64,000 bases of DNA from Faecalicatena sp. Marseille-Q4148. GTDB lineage: Bacteria; Bacillota; Clostridia; Lachnospirales; Lachnospiraceae. The stretch lies in contig CP073692.1 in the NCBI GenBank assembly GCA_018228665.1, positions 868,001 to 932,000 of the forward strand, written 5' to 3'. The notes beneath the pieces were generated by a model, which did no database searches, had not been told where the DNA came from, and saw only the letters and a program-made list of their open reading frames with translations. Each line of letters opens with the position of its first letter. Position 1 is the first letter of the stretch. Positions 9,292 through 18,282 of this stretch are shown here, piece by piece. Position numbers and translations under genes: made by a program.

Positions 9292-9366
9292 AAACTTTTC
9301 CATAAAAAGAGAAAAAGATGGCTAACGACAACCATCATTTTCTCCGTTCCATGTTATAATGGAACT

Positions 9367-11121
9367 ATGCTAAACAAAGACTATTATAACGATTTTTTTG
9401 AATTAGGGCAACAGAAAATTAACTTCAGTTTCTTCGAATTGTGTTTACCAGACGACGATCCAGTCTATACCCTGAAAAAAGTGATGGAGGAGTTAGATTT
9501 TTCTGGCTTATTAGCCAATTGTTCTGATAAGGGAAGAACCGGGTACAACCCAATCATGATGTATGCTGTAGTTACTTACGCAAACATGCGTGGGATAAGA
9601 GCTGTTGACCGTATTGTAGAATTATGTGAAAGAGATCTCGCCTTTATCTGGCTTACGAAAGGTCAGAAGCCGAAACGGGATGCTTTTTATGACTTCAAGA
9701 ATAAGAAACTGACCGCTGATGTACTGGATGAGCTGAATTATCAGTTTCTTCGTCGCCTGCAAAAAGAAGGATTCATCACACTAAAAAATCTTTTTATTGA
9801 CGGTACAAAAATAGAAGCCAATGCGAACCGTTATACGTTTGTCTGGAGAGGAACAATCAATTATCATCTTGCAGGACTACTGGATACTATTGATTTATTG
9901 TATCAAAAGTATAACGTTTTGATTGATGAAAATGAGTATGGCATCAAATAAGACATTCCCCATGCAAATATGTTCGTGATCGAAGGAATGGAGAAAGTAC
10001 GGGATGTCATTGAAAAGAACCGAAAAAGAAAACTGACAAAACATAAAAAGTTATCCAATAATACAATCATAGAGATTGACAATTGTTCTCCGTTGGAGAT
10101 ACTGAAGCTCCAAAAAAATCTGATACAGATAGCAGAACAGGAACAGATTACATTTGTTTATGGAAAAGGAAAAAGAAAATCGGAAATCCAGCAGCTTTAC
10201 GAAGAATTGGAAGCCTGTGGTGAACGTCTTATGGGATATAAAGAGTGTTTTGAGATCATGGGAACAGACAGAAACAGTTATTCCAAAACAGATCTGGAAG
10301 CTACTTTTATGCGGATGAAAGAGGATCATATGCTGAACGGGCAATTAAAAGCGGCATATAATGTTCAGATTGCAGTAGAGAATTATTTCATTGTCCAGAC
10401 TTATGTCAGCAATGATCGGACAGATTATAATACGTTGATTCCGGTTTTGGAAAAACATCAAAAAGCATTTGGGGATATTCTTGAGGAAGTGACAGCAGAT
10501 AGCGGGTATTGCAGCGAAAGAAACCTACTGTACTTAAAAGAACATAAAATCTCCAGCTATATCAAGCTGCAGGATCATGAAAAACGGAAAACACGTGCGT
10601 ATACAGAAGAAATCGGAAAGTATTACAACATGAAAACGCAGATATTTGAAGATGAGTTGTATTATATTTGCCATGACGGAAGAGAATTGCATCATATCCG
10701 AACAGAAACAAAAGCACAGACTGGTTATACACAAACCTTTGAAGTGTATGGATGTGCAGACTGCAGTGGTTGTGAACATAAAGCAAAATGTCTCTATAAA
10801 TATGATGCCGAAAAAGATAGAGAGAAAAATAAAGTGATGAAGATCAACGAACAATGGGAAGCTTTGAAAGAAGAATCCCATAAAAACATCCAGAGTGAGA
10901 AAGGGATCTTAAATCGTCAGATTCGTTCCATCCAGACAGAGGGACATTTTGGAGACATTAAAGAAAATGACAGTTTCCGCCGATTCAATTACCGGACATC
11001 CGAAAAAGTATATAAAGAATTCATGCTGTATGCGATTGGAAGAAATATAAATAAATACCATCGTTTTCTTCATGAAAAAATCCAAAAATTTGAGAAAAAA
11101 ATCGAAGAAACAGTTGCTTAG
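9367..11121 (+). pseudogene. IS1182-family transposase, interrupted by an in-frame stop
   Basis: Same 1755-bp reading frame as the intact copy at 33429-35183, with a TAA at 9949-9951 where copy 2 has TAT. The two parts (9367-9951 and 9952-11121) are otherwise in one frame. Five substitutions relative to copy 2 cluster at 9951, 9959, 9966, 9967 and 9972, changing YDIHHAHI to stop-DIPHANM. Elsewhere I noticed only a silent change at 10620. The start at 9367 (MLNKDYYND) follows a TATAAT by 6 bp with no ribosome site, so it may be leaderless. The stop separates the N-terminal domain (DUF772-like) from the C-terminal catalytic part. Confidence 0.85.
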
Positions 11122-11187
11122 AAAATGTGTACGTTTAAATATGCAGGTTGAGGGGTTTTTGTGCCCAAAAATACATACGAAAAAGAC

Positions 11188-11254
11188 AAAATACGAATCT
11201 CTCATAGAAGATCAGGTGCGAAAAACACTGATTTCTAAAGGAGATTCGTATTTT
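11188..11254. terminator. Inverted repeat at IS1182 3' end
   Basis: A 14-bp perfect inverted repeat, AAAATACGAATCTC (11188-11201) and GAGATTCGTATTTT (11241-11254), lies after the transposase stop. It is flanked by A and T runs, so it can end transcription in both directions. The same structure occurs in copy 2 near 33296-33362. Confidence 0.5.
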
Positions 11255-11343
11255 GAGATTTAGAGCCTAAAAATCGGTATTAACCGACAGCCCCTTCTCT
11301 TTATTTCACTGTTCTGTATTTCAAAATATTTTTGTCTGAGCTT

Positions 11344-12597
11344 CTATTTTCTCATAAAGTTCTCAATATCTTCCACCGTCTTTAAAATATCAGACGAAAG
11401 ATCAATTGCACCGTCTTCTGTGATCAGAATATCATTTTCAATTCTTACACCAATGGCTTCCTCTTCGATGTACAGGCCCGGTTCTACTGTAATTACCATA
11501 CCCGGGCGAAGTACATGCTCTTTTGCTGTATCAAGGTCATGTGTATCAAGACCAAGTCCGTGGCTGACGCCATGGTAATAATAGTCTCCCACTCCTTTTC
11601 CATCTTTGCGAAGTCCAAGCTCGTCAAGCTTACTCTCGTAAAACTCTACTACCATTTGATTCAGCTCTGCAAATGTCAGTCCCGGTCTTGCCCCTGCAAT
11701 TACGAGATCCTGAGCTTCGAGAACGGTATTGTAGATTTCTTTCTGGCGCTCTGTAAATTTACCATTGACCGGAAATGTTCTGGAAATATCCGCACAATAA
11801 TGCTCATTCGCACTTCCCAGATCGATCAGGACAAGTTCCCCATCTTTTACTTCCTGATTATTGTCCTGATAATGAAGTGTTGTTGCTCTCACGCCGCCGG
11901 CAACAATACTTGGAAATGCATGTTCCTTAACGCCCTGTTTCATCAGCGCAAAATCAAACGCACCTTCCAGTTCACACTCATTCACACCCGGATAAGCATG
12001 CTTCATCATTGCTTCAATCGCGCATCTTGTTGTTTCCTGTGCACGTTTCATTTTATCGATTTCAATATCCGATTTTACACAGCGCATTGCTGCCAACGCT
12101 CCTACAATATCATCAATCTGAACATACGGATATTCTCTTTGAAGCTTAGCTGCAAACTTGTGTGCCTCTGTATCTGCCTGTCCTTCTTTGTATCTCCAAA
12201 GATCAAGATGTACATGGATCTTACCTGTACCCCGGGATGCATCCAGCCAGCCATTCATCTTTTCAAAAAAACTGTCCGTATACCGGATATTCTGAACACC
12301 GCTGATTTCCATCGCTTCACTGCTGCGCATGCGTCCGCCTACCCATTTTGCCAGATATTCATCATACGGTTCAATATATAATTCTTCGGTTGTCTTGCCC
12401 GCATAATCTTTTTTCAATACAAGAATCATATTTTCTCTTTCGATTCCTGTCAAATAGTAAAAATTACGGTCTACAGAAAATGGATAGGACTCATCAAGAG
12501 AACGCATTGGCGCCTTTCCCGAAAAAATAAGTATCATTGCCGGTCCTTCAATCTGTCCTAACAAAGTCTCTCTGCGGCTTCTAAAAATCTCCTGCAT
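11344..12597 (-). CDS. pepP: Xaa-Pro aminopeptidase (M24B)
   Basis: Cytoplasmic metallopeptidase that removes an N-terminal residue preceding proline. It has an N-terminal AMP_N/creatinase-like domain (residues 1-130) and a C-terminal pita-bread domain. Metal ligands are visible in LIDLGSANEHYCADISRTF (two Asp, near 255-266), GVSHGLGLDTHD (His, near 345), TVEPGLYIE (Glu, near 374) and GVRIENDILIT (Glu, near 388). The 417-residue length is normal. The start is preceded by CAAGGAGGTAAGACAG. It ends 50 bp from the IS1182 copy 1 right end. Confidence 0.92.
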   Translation of the reverse strand: MQEIFRSRRETLLGQIEGPAMILIFSGKAPMRSLDESYPFSVDRNFYYLTGIERENMILVLKKDYAGKTTEELYIEPYDEYLAKWVGGRMRSSEAMEISGVQNIRYTDSFFEKMNGWLDASRGTGKIHVHLDLWRYKEGQADTEAHKFAAKLQREYPYVQIDDIVGALAAMRCVKSDIEIDKMKRAQETTRCAIEAMMKHAYPGVNECELEGAFDFALMKQGVKEHAFPSIVAGGVRATTLHYQDNNQEVKDGELVLIDLGSANEHYCADISRTFPVNGKFTERQKEIYNTVLEAQDLVIAGARPGLTFAELNQMVVEFYESKLDELGLRKDGKGVGDYYYHGVSHGLGLDTHDLDTAKEHVLRPGMVITVEPGLYIEEEAIGVRIENDILITEDGAIDLSSDILKTVEDIENFMRK

Positions 12598-12630
12598 CTG
12601 TCTTACCTCCTTGTATTCGCTCTTTCTCTA

Positions 12631-13326
12631 CTATAGCACGAATTCCCTGTCCATACAACTAATATTCGGAGAATAAAAAATGATGATATCAATCTGTTCT
12701 CCGTCTTCTTTCCAGTCCAGATGCACCCCATAATCTCCCGCAAAAAACAGCTTTGCTCCAGAAACAAAAGGATGTACGGTCTTTTCTTTCTGACTGCACA
12801 AAACAAATTCCGTCTCGCCCTTTTTAATCTGATCCAGACACGATTTGCAAAGCCTGTCCTTTGCCTCTTGAAAAGTATCACTGCTCTCATTCAAATACAT
12901 TGTAACTTCACACAGATCCTTTTCTCTCAGTGAAAGGATCTTTACTGTTGTTTCTTTTTCTCTTGGAAAATGCAGTTCGCGGCGCCCCTTTTTTCTATCA
13001 TTCATACTATTATTCGGATTTCCCACCAAAAGATCAATACAAGCGCCCGTATTCACATTGCATAAAAACAGCGGTCCGTATTCTTCTGACTGTTTTTCTG
13101 TTTTTTTCTCTTCTTCTCTACCATCTGCAAACACAGAAGCAGTTTCACTGCACAAAATGCACTCCTTCTGTGTTACGATACGATCTGCTTCTTCCCAATC
13201 AGTTTCTGCCTCTAATTTCTTCCATTGCTTCTTTTGCGCCTCAGCTTCTTCCCGCTCCTGCAGCACAGAAAACAAGAATATTCCCAACATTAATATTTCT
13301 GCTGCGACAAAAATGGCTTTCTTCAT
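12631..13326 (-). CDS. Hypothetical membrane-anchored or secreted protein with CxxC
   Basis: Not recognised. The 231-residue protein opens with one hydrophobic segment (residues 4-22), followed by a charged, probably coiled-coil stretch (EREEAEAQKKQWKKLEAE). It has paired cysteines at ECILCSE (near 55) and CKSC (near 162) and several other cysteines, hinting at metal binding or disulphides on the outer face. It has a good ribosome site (AGGAAAGGGAAGTGTT). It lies 33 bp upstream of pepP on the same strand and may be cotranscribed. No enzymatic motif seen. Confidence 0.6.
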   Translation of the reverse strand: MKKAIFVAAEILMLGIFLFSVLQEREEAEAQKKQWKKLEAETDWEEADRIVTQKECILCSETASVFADGREEEKKTEKQSEEYGPLFLCNVNTGACIDLLVGNPNNSMNDRKKGRRELHFPREKETTVKILSLREKDLCEVTMYLNESSDTFQEAKDRLCKSCLDQIKKGETEFVLCSQKEKTVHPFVSGAKLFFAGDYGVHLDWKEDGEQIDIIIFYSPNISCMDREFVL

Positions 13327-13517
13327 AACACTTCCCTTTCCTGAACAGATAGTACCAATCTTTAAATATTCCTGGGATATCTGTTCCTTACAAGAGAGTA
13401 TATCATATAATACAACTCCATAGTAGTCTTTATAATTATTTTGCGTTATATTTTTATTTCTGAAAAGAGTTGCAATGCTTGTTTCTTATTCTTATGAGAA
13501 AACCTTCTATCAGATAT

Positions 13518-13561
13518 AAAAAAATGCGGAGTGAGATAAGAAAATCCCATTCCGCATTTTT
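13518..13561 (-). terminator. Intrinsic terminator of the CofE-like gene
   Basis: On the minus strand AAAATGCGGAATGGGA pairs with TCTCACTCCGCATTTT, followed by T7. It lies 10 bp after the stop of the upstream gene and separates it from the 12631-13326 gene. Confidence 0.85.
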
Positions 13562-13570
13562 ACCTGCATA

Positions 13571-14770
13571 TTATTTTGTATAATTATCAAAGTATCCCTG
13601 AATATAGATAATCGGTGTTCCTTTGTCTCCGCTTCCGGAAGTCAGGTCAGCCAGAGATCCAATCAAGTCTGTCAAACGTCTCGGTGTTGTTCCCTGTGTT
13701 TCCATAGAACCTACCAGACTTTTTGCTTTCTCATCTTTTTCCTGAATATAATTTTTAATCGCATCCTGAAGCGCTTCTCCGGACAGATCTGCAAAATTAT
13801 TATCCGCAAGATATTTTAATTTTACTTCATTCGGAGTTCCTTCCAGGCCTTTTGTATAAGCAGGAGATACGACCGGATCGGCCAGTTCCCAGATTTTTCC
13901 AACCGGATCTTTAAATGCGCCGTCTCCGTATACCATAACTTCAACGCACTTTCCTGTCTTCTCGAGAAGCTGTTTCTGAATACTCTCTACAACTTCTTCA
14001 CAGTGAATCGGGAATAATTTCACGGTTTCTTCTGTTGCTTTATTAGAACCAAGAAGTCCGTATTTATCATTATATCCGCTTCCGTTTATGCTTTCTGTCA
14101 TAATCTCATCCAGACCATAAACTTTCTCAGCGCCATTTGCAAGCAGAATACGTTTTGTACGTTTGCGTGTATGAATATCACAAGTCAGCACGCTCTTTGT
14201 GTAGTTCAGAATCACTTTCGGATTGTTGGCAAAAATCACTTCCACCTCTGCTCCGGCTTCCTGGATCAGATTTTTGTAATAATCTACATAATCTACACCT
14301 GTAAATACATGTTTTTCATAGCCAAAGTACTCGCGATATTTCTCTTCTGTCAGAACGTCGCTCCACGGATTCACGCCGGCTTCATCCATTTTATCAAGAT
14401 CAATCAGGTGGTTTCCAACCTCATCAGAAGGATAACTGAGCATCAGAACAATCTTCTTACATCCTTTTGCAATACCGCGAAGACAGATTGCAAAACGGTT
14501 ACGGCTCAGAATCGGGAAGATTACTCCGACGGTATCATCTCCAAATTTTGCTTTTACATCCTGAGCAATATCATCTACATGTGCATAGTTTCCCTGTGCT
14601 CTTGCCACAACAGCTTCTGTCACAGCCACAACATCTCTGTCACGGATCTCAAATTTTTCTGACTCTGCTGCCTTTAAAACTGAATCCACAACAATATCTG
14701 CCAAACAATCTCCTTCACGAATAATCGGCGCCCGCACTCCACGTGACACTGTTCCCACCATTCTATCCAT
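13571..14770 (-). CDS. CofE-like protein (coenzyme F420-0:L-glutamate ligase family)
   Basis: A 399-residue protein whose N-terminal part resembles the F420_ligase (CofE) fold: VGTVSRGVRAPIIREGD at the start and VVAVTEAVVARAQGNY near residue 50. The C-terminal half is a long extension with ELADPVVSPAYT and GSGDKGTPIIYIQGYFDNY. True CofE adds glutamates to F420-0. Clostridia of this kind are not known to make F420 and no other F420 gene is in the window, so the substrate is probably something else. I use the ATG at 14770, 6-7 bp after GGAGGAAA, rather than an upstream TTG. It has its own promoter and terminator, so it is a monocistronic unit. Confidence 0.7.
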   Translation of the reverse strand: MDRMVGTVSRGVRAPIIREGDCLADIVVDSVLKAAESEKFEIRDRDVVAVTEAVVARAQGNYAHVDDIAQDVKAKFGDDTVGVIFPILSRNRFAICLRGIAKGCKKIVLMLSYPSDEVGNHLIDLDKMDEAGVNPWSDVLTEEKYREYFGYEKHVFTGVDYVDYYKNLIQEAGAEVEVIFANNPKVILNYTKSVLTCDIHTRKRTKRILLANGAEKVYGLDEIMTESINGSGYNDKYGLLGSNKATEETVKLFPIHCEEVVESIQKQLLEKTGKCVEVMVYGDGAFKDPVGKIWELADPVVSPAYTKGLEGTPNEVKLKYLADNNFADLSGEALQDAIKNYIQEKDEKAKSLVGSMETQGTTPRRLTDLIGSLADLTSGSGDKGTPIIYIQGYFDNYTK

Positions 14771-14817
14771 AGTTTTTTCCTCCAATGTAAAGACTTTTAC
14801 TTTATCAAAACGATACT

Positions 14818-14865
14818 ATTATAACAAGCAGAGGACTTTTTTTCAACCATATCCAGAGGACTTTT
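14818..14865 (-). promoter_or_regulatory. Promoter of CofE-like gene with 12-bp direct repeats
   Basis: On the minus strand: -35 TTGAAA (14841-14846), 17-bp spacer, -10 TATAAT (14818-14823) with an upstream TG. The 12-mer AAAAGTCCTCTG occurs twice, at 14854-14865 and 14829-14840, period 25 bp, the second inside the spacer. This layout suggests a repressor or activator site; the regulator is unknown. The rest of 14866-14943 shows nothing I can name. Confidence 0.55.
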
Positions 14866-14943
14866 CCAGATTTTATGCCATTTTTTCAAATTCCTTCGCT
14901 GCAAATTGCGTATCATTTCAGAAAACACAGGTATTTCAAAAGC

Positions 14944-14975
14944 AAAAACAGCTTAAAACAATTGTTCTAAGCTGT
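14944..14975 (-). terminator. Intrinsic terminator after tRNA-Thr
   Basis: ACAGCTTA and TAAGCTGT arms with a 12-nt loop, then a T5 run on the minus strand, 8 bp beyond the tRNA 3' end. Confidence 0.75.
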
Positions 14976-14982
14976 TGTACAA

Positions 14983-15055
14983 AGCTGGAAATCGGACTTG
15001 AACCGACGACCCCTTCATTACGAGTGAAGTGCTCTACCGACTGAGCTATTCCAGC
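14983..15055 (-). tRNA. tRNA-Thr (anticodon CGT)
   Basis: A 73-nt cloverleaf. Acceptor arms GCTGGAA and TTCCAGC; D-arm with AGCTCAGTCGGTAGAGC; anticodon loop CTCGTAA in stem CTTCA/TGAAG; T-arm with GGTTCAAGTCC. The anticodon CGT reads ACG (threonine). CCA is not encoded. It is transcribed alone between its own promoter (15105-15133) and terminator (14944-14975). Confidence 0.95.
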
Positions 15056-15104
15056 ACATAGCACATAATCTTTTTTTAAATTCTTGTGTTTTTCCACGAA
15101 TAAT

Positions 15105-15133
15105 AGTATAGTTGAGGTTTTTCACAAAGTCAA
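15105..15133 (-). promoter_or_regulatory. Promoter of tRNA-Thr
   Basis: Near-consensus sigma-A site on the minus strand: TTGACT (15128-15133), 17-bp spacer, TATACT (15105-15110). The expected start of transcription is about 43 nt before the tRNA. Confidence 0.75.
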
Positions 15134-15165
15134 GCGTTTTTTAGAATTAAATAAAATAGTTTTGA

Positions 15166-15208
15166 CTTCCCCAAACAGAAGAAATCCGATTTTTCTGTTT
15201 TGGGGAAG
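15166..15208 (-). terminator. Hairpin downstream of patB
   Basis: CTTCCCCAAA-ACAGAA pairs with TTCTGT-TTGGGGAAG across a 10-nt loop, just after the patB stop. It is a strong stem but the T-tract is poor, so the call as terminator is moderate. It also separates patB from the tRNA-Thr promoter. Confidence 0.55.
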
Positions 15209-15227
15209 CCTTCATTACATTTGCATA

Positions 15228-16436
15228 CTATTCTGCGTGAAACACATATTGTTCCAATCGCTGGAACGCTTCCTGCACTCTTGAGAATGGAAGCGCCAAA
15301 TTCATCCGGATTGCATATTCACCGTGGAATGGTCTGCCATCCTGCCAGCCGACACCGACGCGATGCCCTGCTTTCAAAAGTTCTCCTACATCTGTGTTAT
15401 GTTCATGACACCACTGACTACAATCAAGAAAAAGCATATACGTTCCCTGCGGTTTAAATAATTCCACTCCCTGAAAATGCTCTTTAATGAAATCACAGGC
15501 ATAATTCACATTTTGAGAAAGGACTTCTCTCAGTTCATCTACCCACTCCATTCCTTCTTCACAATATGCCCCGATCAGCGCATGCATGGAAAGCACATTC
15601 ATAGAATTATAATGGGATTTACTGCTGCATGCTCTCACGCGATCTCTTAAATACGGATTATAAATAATGTGATAACTTCCAATCAATCCCGCCAGATTAA
15701 ATGTCTTACTCGGAGCATAAAGTGCAATGACTCTGTTTCTTGCATCTTCATTAACAGACTGCAGCGGAATATGATGATTGCCATTCAAAATAATATCTGA
15801 CCAGATTTCATCACAGATAACAACACAATCATTTGCACGGTAAACCTCTAACGCTTTCTCAAACTCTTCGCGTTCCCATACCCGTCCGGTCGGATTATGC
15901 GGATTACAAAATACTGCGATATGAATCTGATTTTCTTTTATCTTTCTGTCCATATCCTCGTAATCCATGCGCCACATGCCTGCTTCATCCTGTTTCAGAG
16001 GACTGGATATAATTTTATACCCTGCATTTGTAATACTTCCTGTAAAACCAATATATGTTGGACTATGTACAAGAACACTGTCCCCTGGCGCTGCAAATGC
16101 ATGAAGTGCGGATACCAACCCGCCGAGTACTCCATTTTCATAACCAATACATTCTTTCGTCAGACCCGTTACATGATTGCGGCTCTCCTGCCATTGAATA
16201 ATCGCCTGATAATATTCTTCTCTTGGGAAAAAATATCCAAAGGTCGGGTGCTGCACCCTTTCTGTAATGGCTTTCTGAACAGTCGGAACTGTTGCAAAAT
16301 TCATATCTGCAACCCACATCGGGATAAAATCAAATCCCTCATCCGGTGTTTCATAGGCCGGAAGCACGCCAACTGCGTCCACTGCCATTGCATCTTTCCC
16401 CCGCCGATCAATCACTGATGTAAAATCATACTTCAT
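15228..16436 (-). CDS. patB: PatB/MalY-type PLP-dependent C-S lyase / aminotransferase
   Basis: Fold-type I PLP enzyme of the MalY/PatB group, usually a cystathionine beta-lyase or cysteine desulfhydrase; the exact substrate is uncertain. Visible features are the N-terminal KYDFTSVIDRRGKDAM, the CNPHNPTGR motif near residue 172, DEIWSDI near 206 and the PLP lysine in APSKTFNLAG near 235. The 402-residue length is typical. The ATG at 16436 is preceded by AGAAAGAAGGATGCAGTT; a longer frame beginning at 16490 would overlap mscS and is not favoured. It ends the long ylxM-to-patB gene run. Confidence 0.88.
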   Translation of the reverse strand: MKYDFTSVIDRRGKDAMAVDAVGVLPAYETPDEGFDFIPMWVADMNFATVPTVQKAITERVQHPTFGYFFPREEYYQAIIQWQESRNHVTGLTKECIGYENGVLGGLVSALHAFAAPGDSVLVHSPTYIGFTGSITNAGYKIISSPLKQDEAGMWRMDYEDMDRKIKENQIHIAVFCNPHNPTGRVWEREEFEKALEVYRANDCVVICDEIWSDIILNGNHHIPLQSVNEDARNRVIALYAPSKTFNLAGLIGSYHIIYNPYLRDRVRACSSKSHYNSMNVLSMHALIGAYCEEGMEWVDELREVLSQNVNYACDFIKEHFQGVELFKPQGTYMLFLDCSQWCHEHNTDVGELLKAGHRVGVGWQDGRPFHGEYAIRMNLALPFSRVQEAFQRLEQYVFHAE

Positions 16437-16461
16437 AACTGCATCCTTCTTTCTTAAAATA

Positions 16462-17403
16462 TTATGAATGAACATGTGATTCCCTTTCACATTCTTTCAT
16501 ATGCACCTTCATCTGCGGATATGGAATCTCAATTCCTTCTTTGTCAAAAGTTAATTTGATCTCTTCCAACAACTTCCATCTTACCGGCCAGTAATCATCC
16601 GTCTTAACCCATGCACGAATTCCGATCTGCACAGAAGAATCTGCAAGATCATCTACATAGATCAATACTTCATCTTCTTTCAGAATCTTCTCTTCCTGAT
16701 CCAGAATCTCAGCCAGAATTCTCTTTGCCTTTCTGAGATCCGAATCATACGAAATTCCGATTTTGATTTCCAACCGTCTCATTTCCTTTGCCGTTACATT
16801 TGTCAGACTTGTATTGGCAAGTGTTCCATTTGGAATAATAATGGTTTTATTATCTACCGTTGACAGTTTTGTATAGAAAATTTGAATTTCTTTTACTGTC
16901 CCTTCATTTTTATAATTGTCTTCAATAATATAATCTCCCACCACAAACGGTTTCAAAAGCAGGATCAGTACGCCTCCTGCAAAATTAGACAAACTGCCCT
17001 GTACTGCCAGACCAATCGCCACACCTCCGGAAGCAATCAGCGCTGCAATAGATGATGATTCCACTCCAAATTTTGTTACAATGGAAAATAGCAGAATCGC
17101 ATACAAAAAGAACTTCAGCAATGAATCTACAAACTGTTCCACCCCTTTATCTGCATTGGAACGCTCAAAAGATTTCCGGACAATTTTCCGAATCCATGTA
17201 ATGATTTTCCTTCCAATAAAGAAAAACACAATGGCAAGAACTACCTTTAATCCAAATGTGATCAGATCCGGAATGTGATCATTCAGATATTTTTGAAAAT
17301 TCATCGTTTCTTCCACAACACCTTGTGTCACTTCTGCTACAGCTTCTTTCGCGGCAGAATTATCAATGATGTCGCCATTATTCGTTAATAATATCCCTTT
17401 CAT
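16462..17403 (-). CDS. mscS: Small-conductance mechanosensitive channel
   Basis: MscS channel that opens under membrane tension to release solutes in osmotic downshock. 313 residues: three transmembrane helices (about 35-55, 75-95, 100-125), with the pore-lining TM3 containing ALIASGGVAIGLAVQGSLSN. The beta domain (VGDYI, PNGTLANTSLTN) and the alpha/beta C-terminal domain follow. I start at the ATG 17403, which has AAGGAGG 7 bp upstream, rather than a 52-residue longer frame that overlaps pgeF. This leaves a 26-bp overlap with the end of pgeF, which suggests coupled translation. Confidence 0.92.
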   Translation of the reverse strand: MKGILLTNNGDIIDNSAAKEAVAEVTQGVVEETMNFQKYLNDHIPDLITFGLKVVLAIVFFFIGRKIITWIRKIVRKSFERSNADKGVEQFVDSLLKFFLYAILLFSIVTKFGVESSSIAALIASGGVAIGLAVQGSLSNFAGGVLILLLKPFVVGDYIIEDNYKNEGTVKEIQIFYTKLSTVDNKTIIIPNGTLANTSLTNVTAKEMRRLEIKIGISYDSDLRKAKRILAEILDQEEKILKEDEVLIYVDDLADSSVQIGIRAWVKTDDYWPVRWKLLEEIKLTFDKEGIEIPYPQMKVHMKECERESHVHS

Positions 17404-18262
17404 CCATGTCCTCCTTGATTGCCAGAAAAGCTCCGAGATTACCCCGACGCCCCTGTGATGCGCGATGGGAAAACAGTAGTTCACTGTTGCAGCATGTACA
17501 AACATTCGTAATCGCCATATGTTCCGGCCGGATTCCCGCTTCTGTAAATACTGCTTCATTGGCTTTCCAAAGATTTAATTGATATTTCCCATTGGATTTG
17601 CGGTAAAACAGATCACTCCACAATTCTTCCCGGAAATTTTCCCGAAACTGTCTGATGACATCTTCGCTCACTTCATAACAGCTTTGACAAATAGACGGCC
17701 CTACTGCTGCCCGAATGTCTTTTGGATCCGATCCATAACATTCCCTCATCTTTTCTACCGTAATCTTACCAATCTTGCCAACCGTTCCACGCCATCCGGA
17801 ATGGGACAGTCCAATAGCTCTCTTTACCGGATCCACAAAATAAAGCGGAACGCAATCCGCATAAAATGTAGCAAGGCATACCCCCGGTTCATTCGTCACA
17901 AGACCATCCACATCTTCAAATATATTTTCTCTTACAATTCCATTCCCACAGTCTTTTTTTGTCACTTCCCGCACATTTGTTGTATGTGTCTGTTTCGAGA
18001 GTACCATCTGCTCCGGCTTTACTCCAATTGCATTTCCGATCCGTCGAAAATTTTCCTGCACAGCTGCTTCATCATCCCCTCGGGTAAAGCTTAAATTCAT
18101 CGTGCCAAACATTCCTTCACTGACACCGCCTACTCTGGTAGAAAAGCCGTGCCGCACCATTTTTGTCTGTTCTAACAACGGATAAGTAAGAAAAAGGACT
18201 CCATCCTTCTCCCGCTCTTCCAATACATATGCCCCTGTGTGATATTTTAATTTTCGTTCCAT
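17378..18262 (-). CDS. pgeF: Peptidoglycan editing factor / purine nucleoside phosphorylase (YfiH family)
   Basis: Multicopper-oxidase-like fold protein (laccase-domain, DUF152). Family members act as purine nucleoside phosphorylases/adenosine deaminases or as PgeF. Signatures are HGFSTRVGGVSEG near residue 38, SKQTHTTNV near 89, YADCVPLYF near 135 (zinc Cys), SHSGWRGT near 154 and the C-terminal CTCC...FSHRASQGRRGN. The 294-residue length is slightly long but normal for Clostridia. Ribosome site GGGGAAGAACA. In a same-strand cluster with yraN and mscS. Confidence 0.88.
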   Translation of the reverse strand: MERKLKYHTGAYVLEEREKDGVLFLTYPLLEQTKMVRHGFSTRVGGVSEGMFGTMNLSFTRGDDEAAVQENFRRIGNAIGVKPEQMVLSKQTHTTNVREVTKKDCGNGIVRENIFEDVDGLVTNEPGVCLATFYADCVPLYFVDPVKRAIGLSHSGWRGTVGKIGKITVEKMRECYGSDPKDIRAAVGPSICQSCYEVSEDVIRQFRENFREELWSDLFYRKSNGKYQLNLWKANEAVFTEAGIRPEHMAITNVCTCCNSELLFSHRASQGRRGNLGAFLAIKEDMDERDIINE

Positions 18263-18282
18263 TGTTCTTCCCCTTTTCGGTA

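Larger units (their letters stand above)
9224..11294 (+). mobile_element. IS1182-like insertion sequence, copy 1 (2071 bp, transposase broken)
   Basis: Bounded by the perfect inverted ends GGGGCTGTCGG (9224-9234) and CCGACAGCCCC (11284-11294). The second copy at 33256-35326 has exactly the same length and lies in opposite orientation. No target duplication is visible; instead the immediate flanks are complementary (AAAGAGAA left, TTCTCTTT right), as if the element entered a palindrome. It sits between an XRE gene and the convergent pepP gene. Confidence 0.9.

Noticed and set aside
9238..9366. Transposase N-terminus extended to include the IS end hairpin (MIVPNRGRF...)
   Set aside because: That stretch is the terminal repeat and hairpin, and in copy 2 the same frame runs out into host flanking DNA.
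11072..11263. 63-residue gene at the IS1182 3' end
   Set aside because: Overlaps the transposase end and terminator in another frame, has no ribosome site, and appears in both copies only because the IS is repeated.
16437..17559. Longer N-terminal versions of patB and mscS
   Set aside because: The extensions lack family similarity and overlap the neighbouring genes, while strong ribosome sites precede the internal ATGs at 16436 and 17403.
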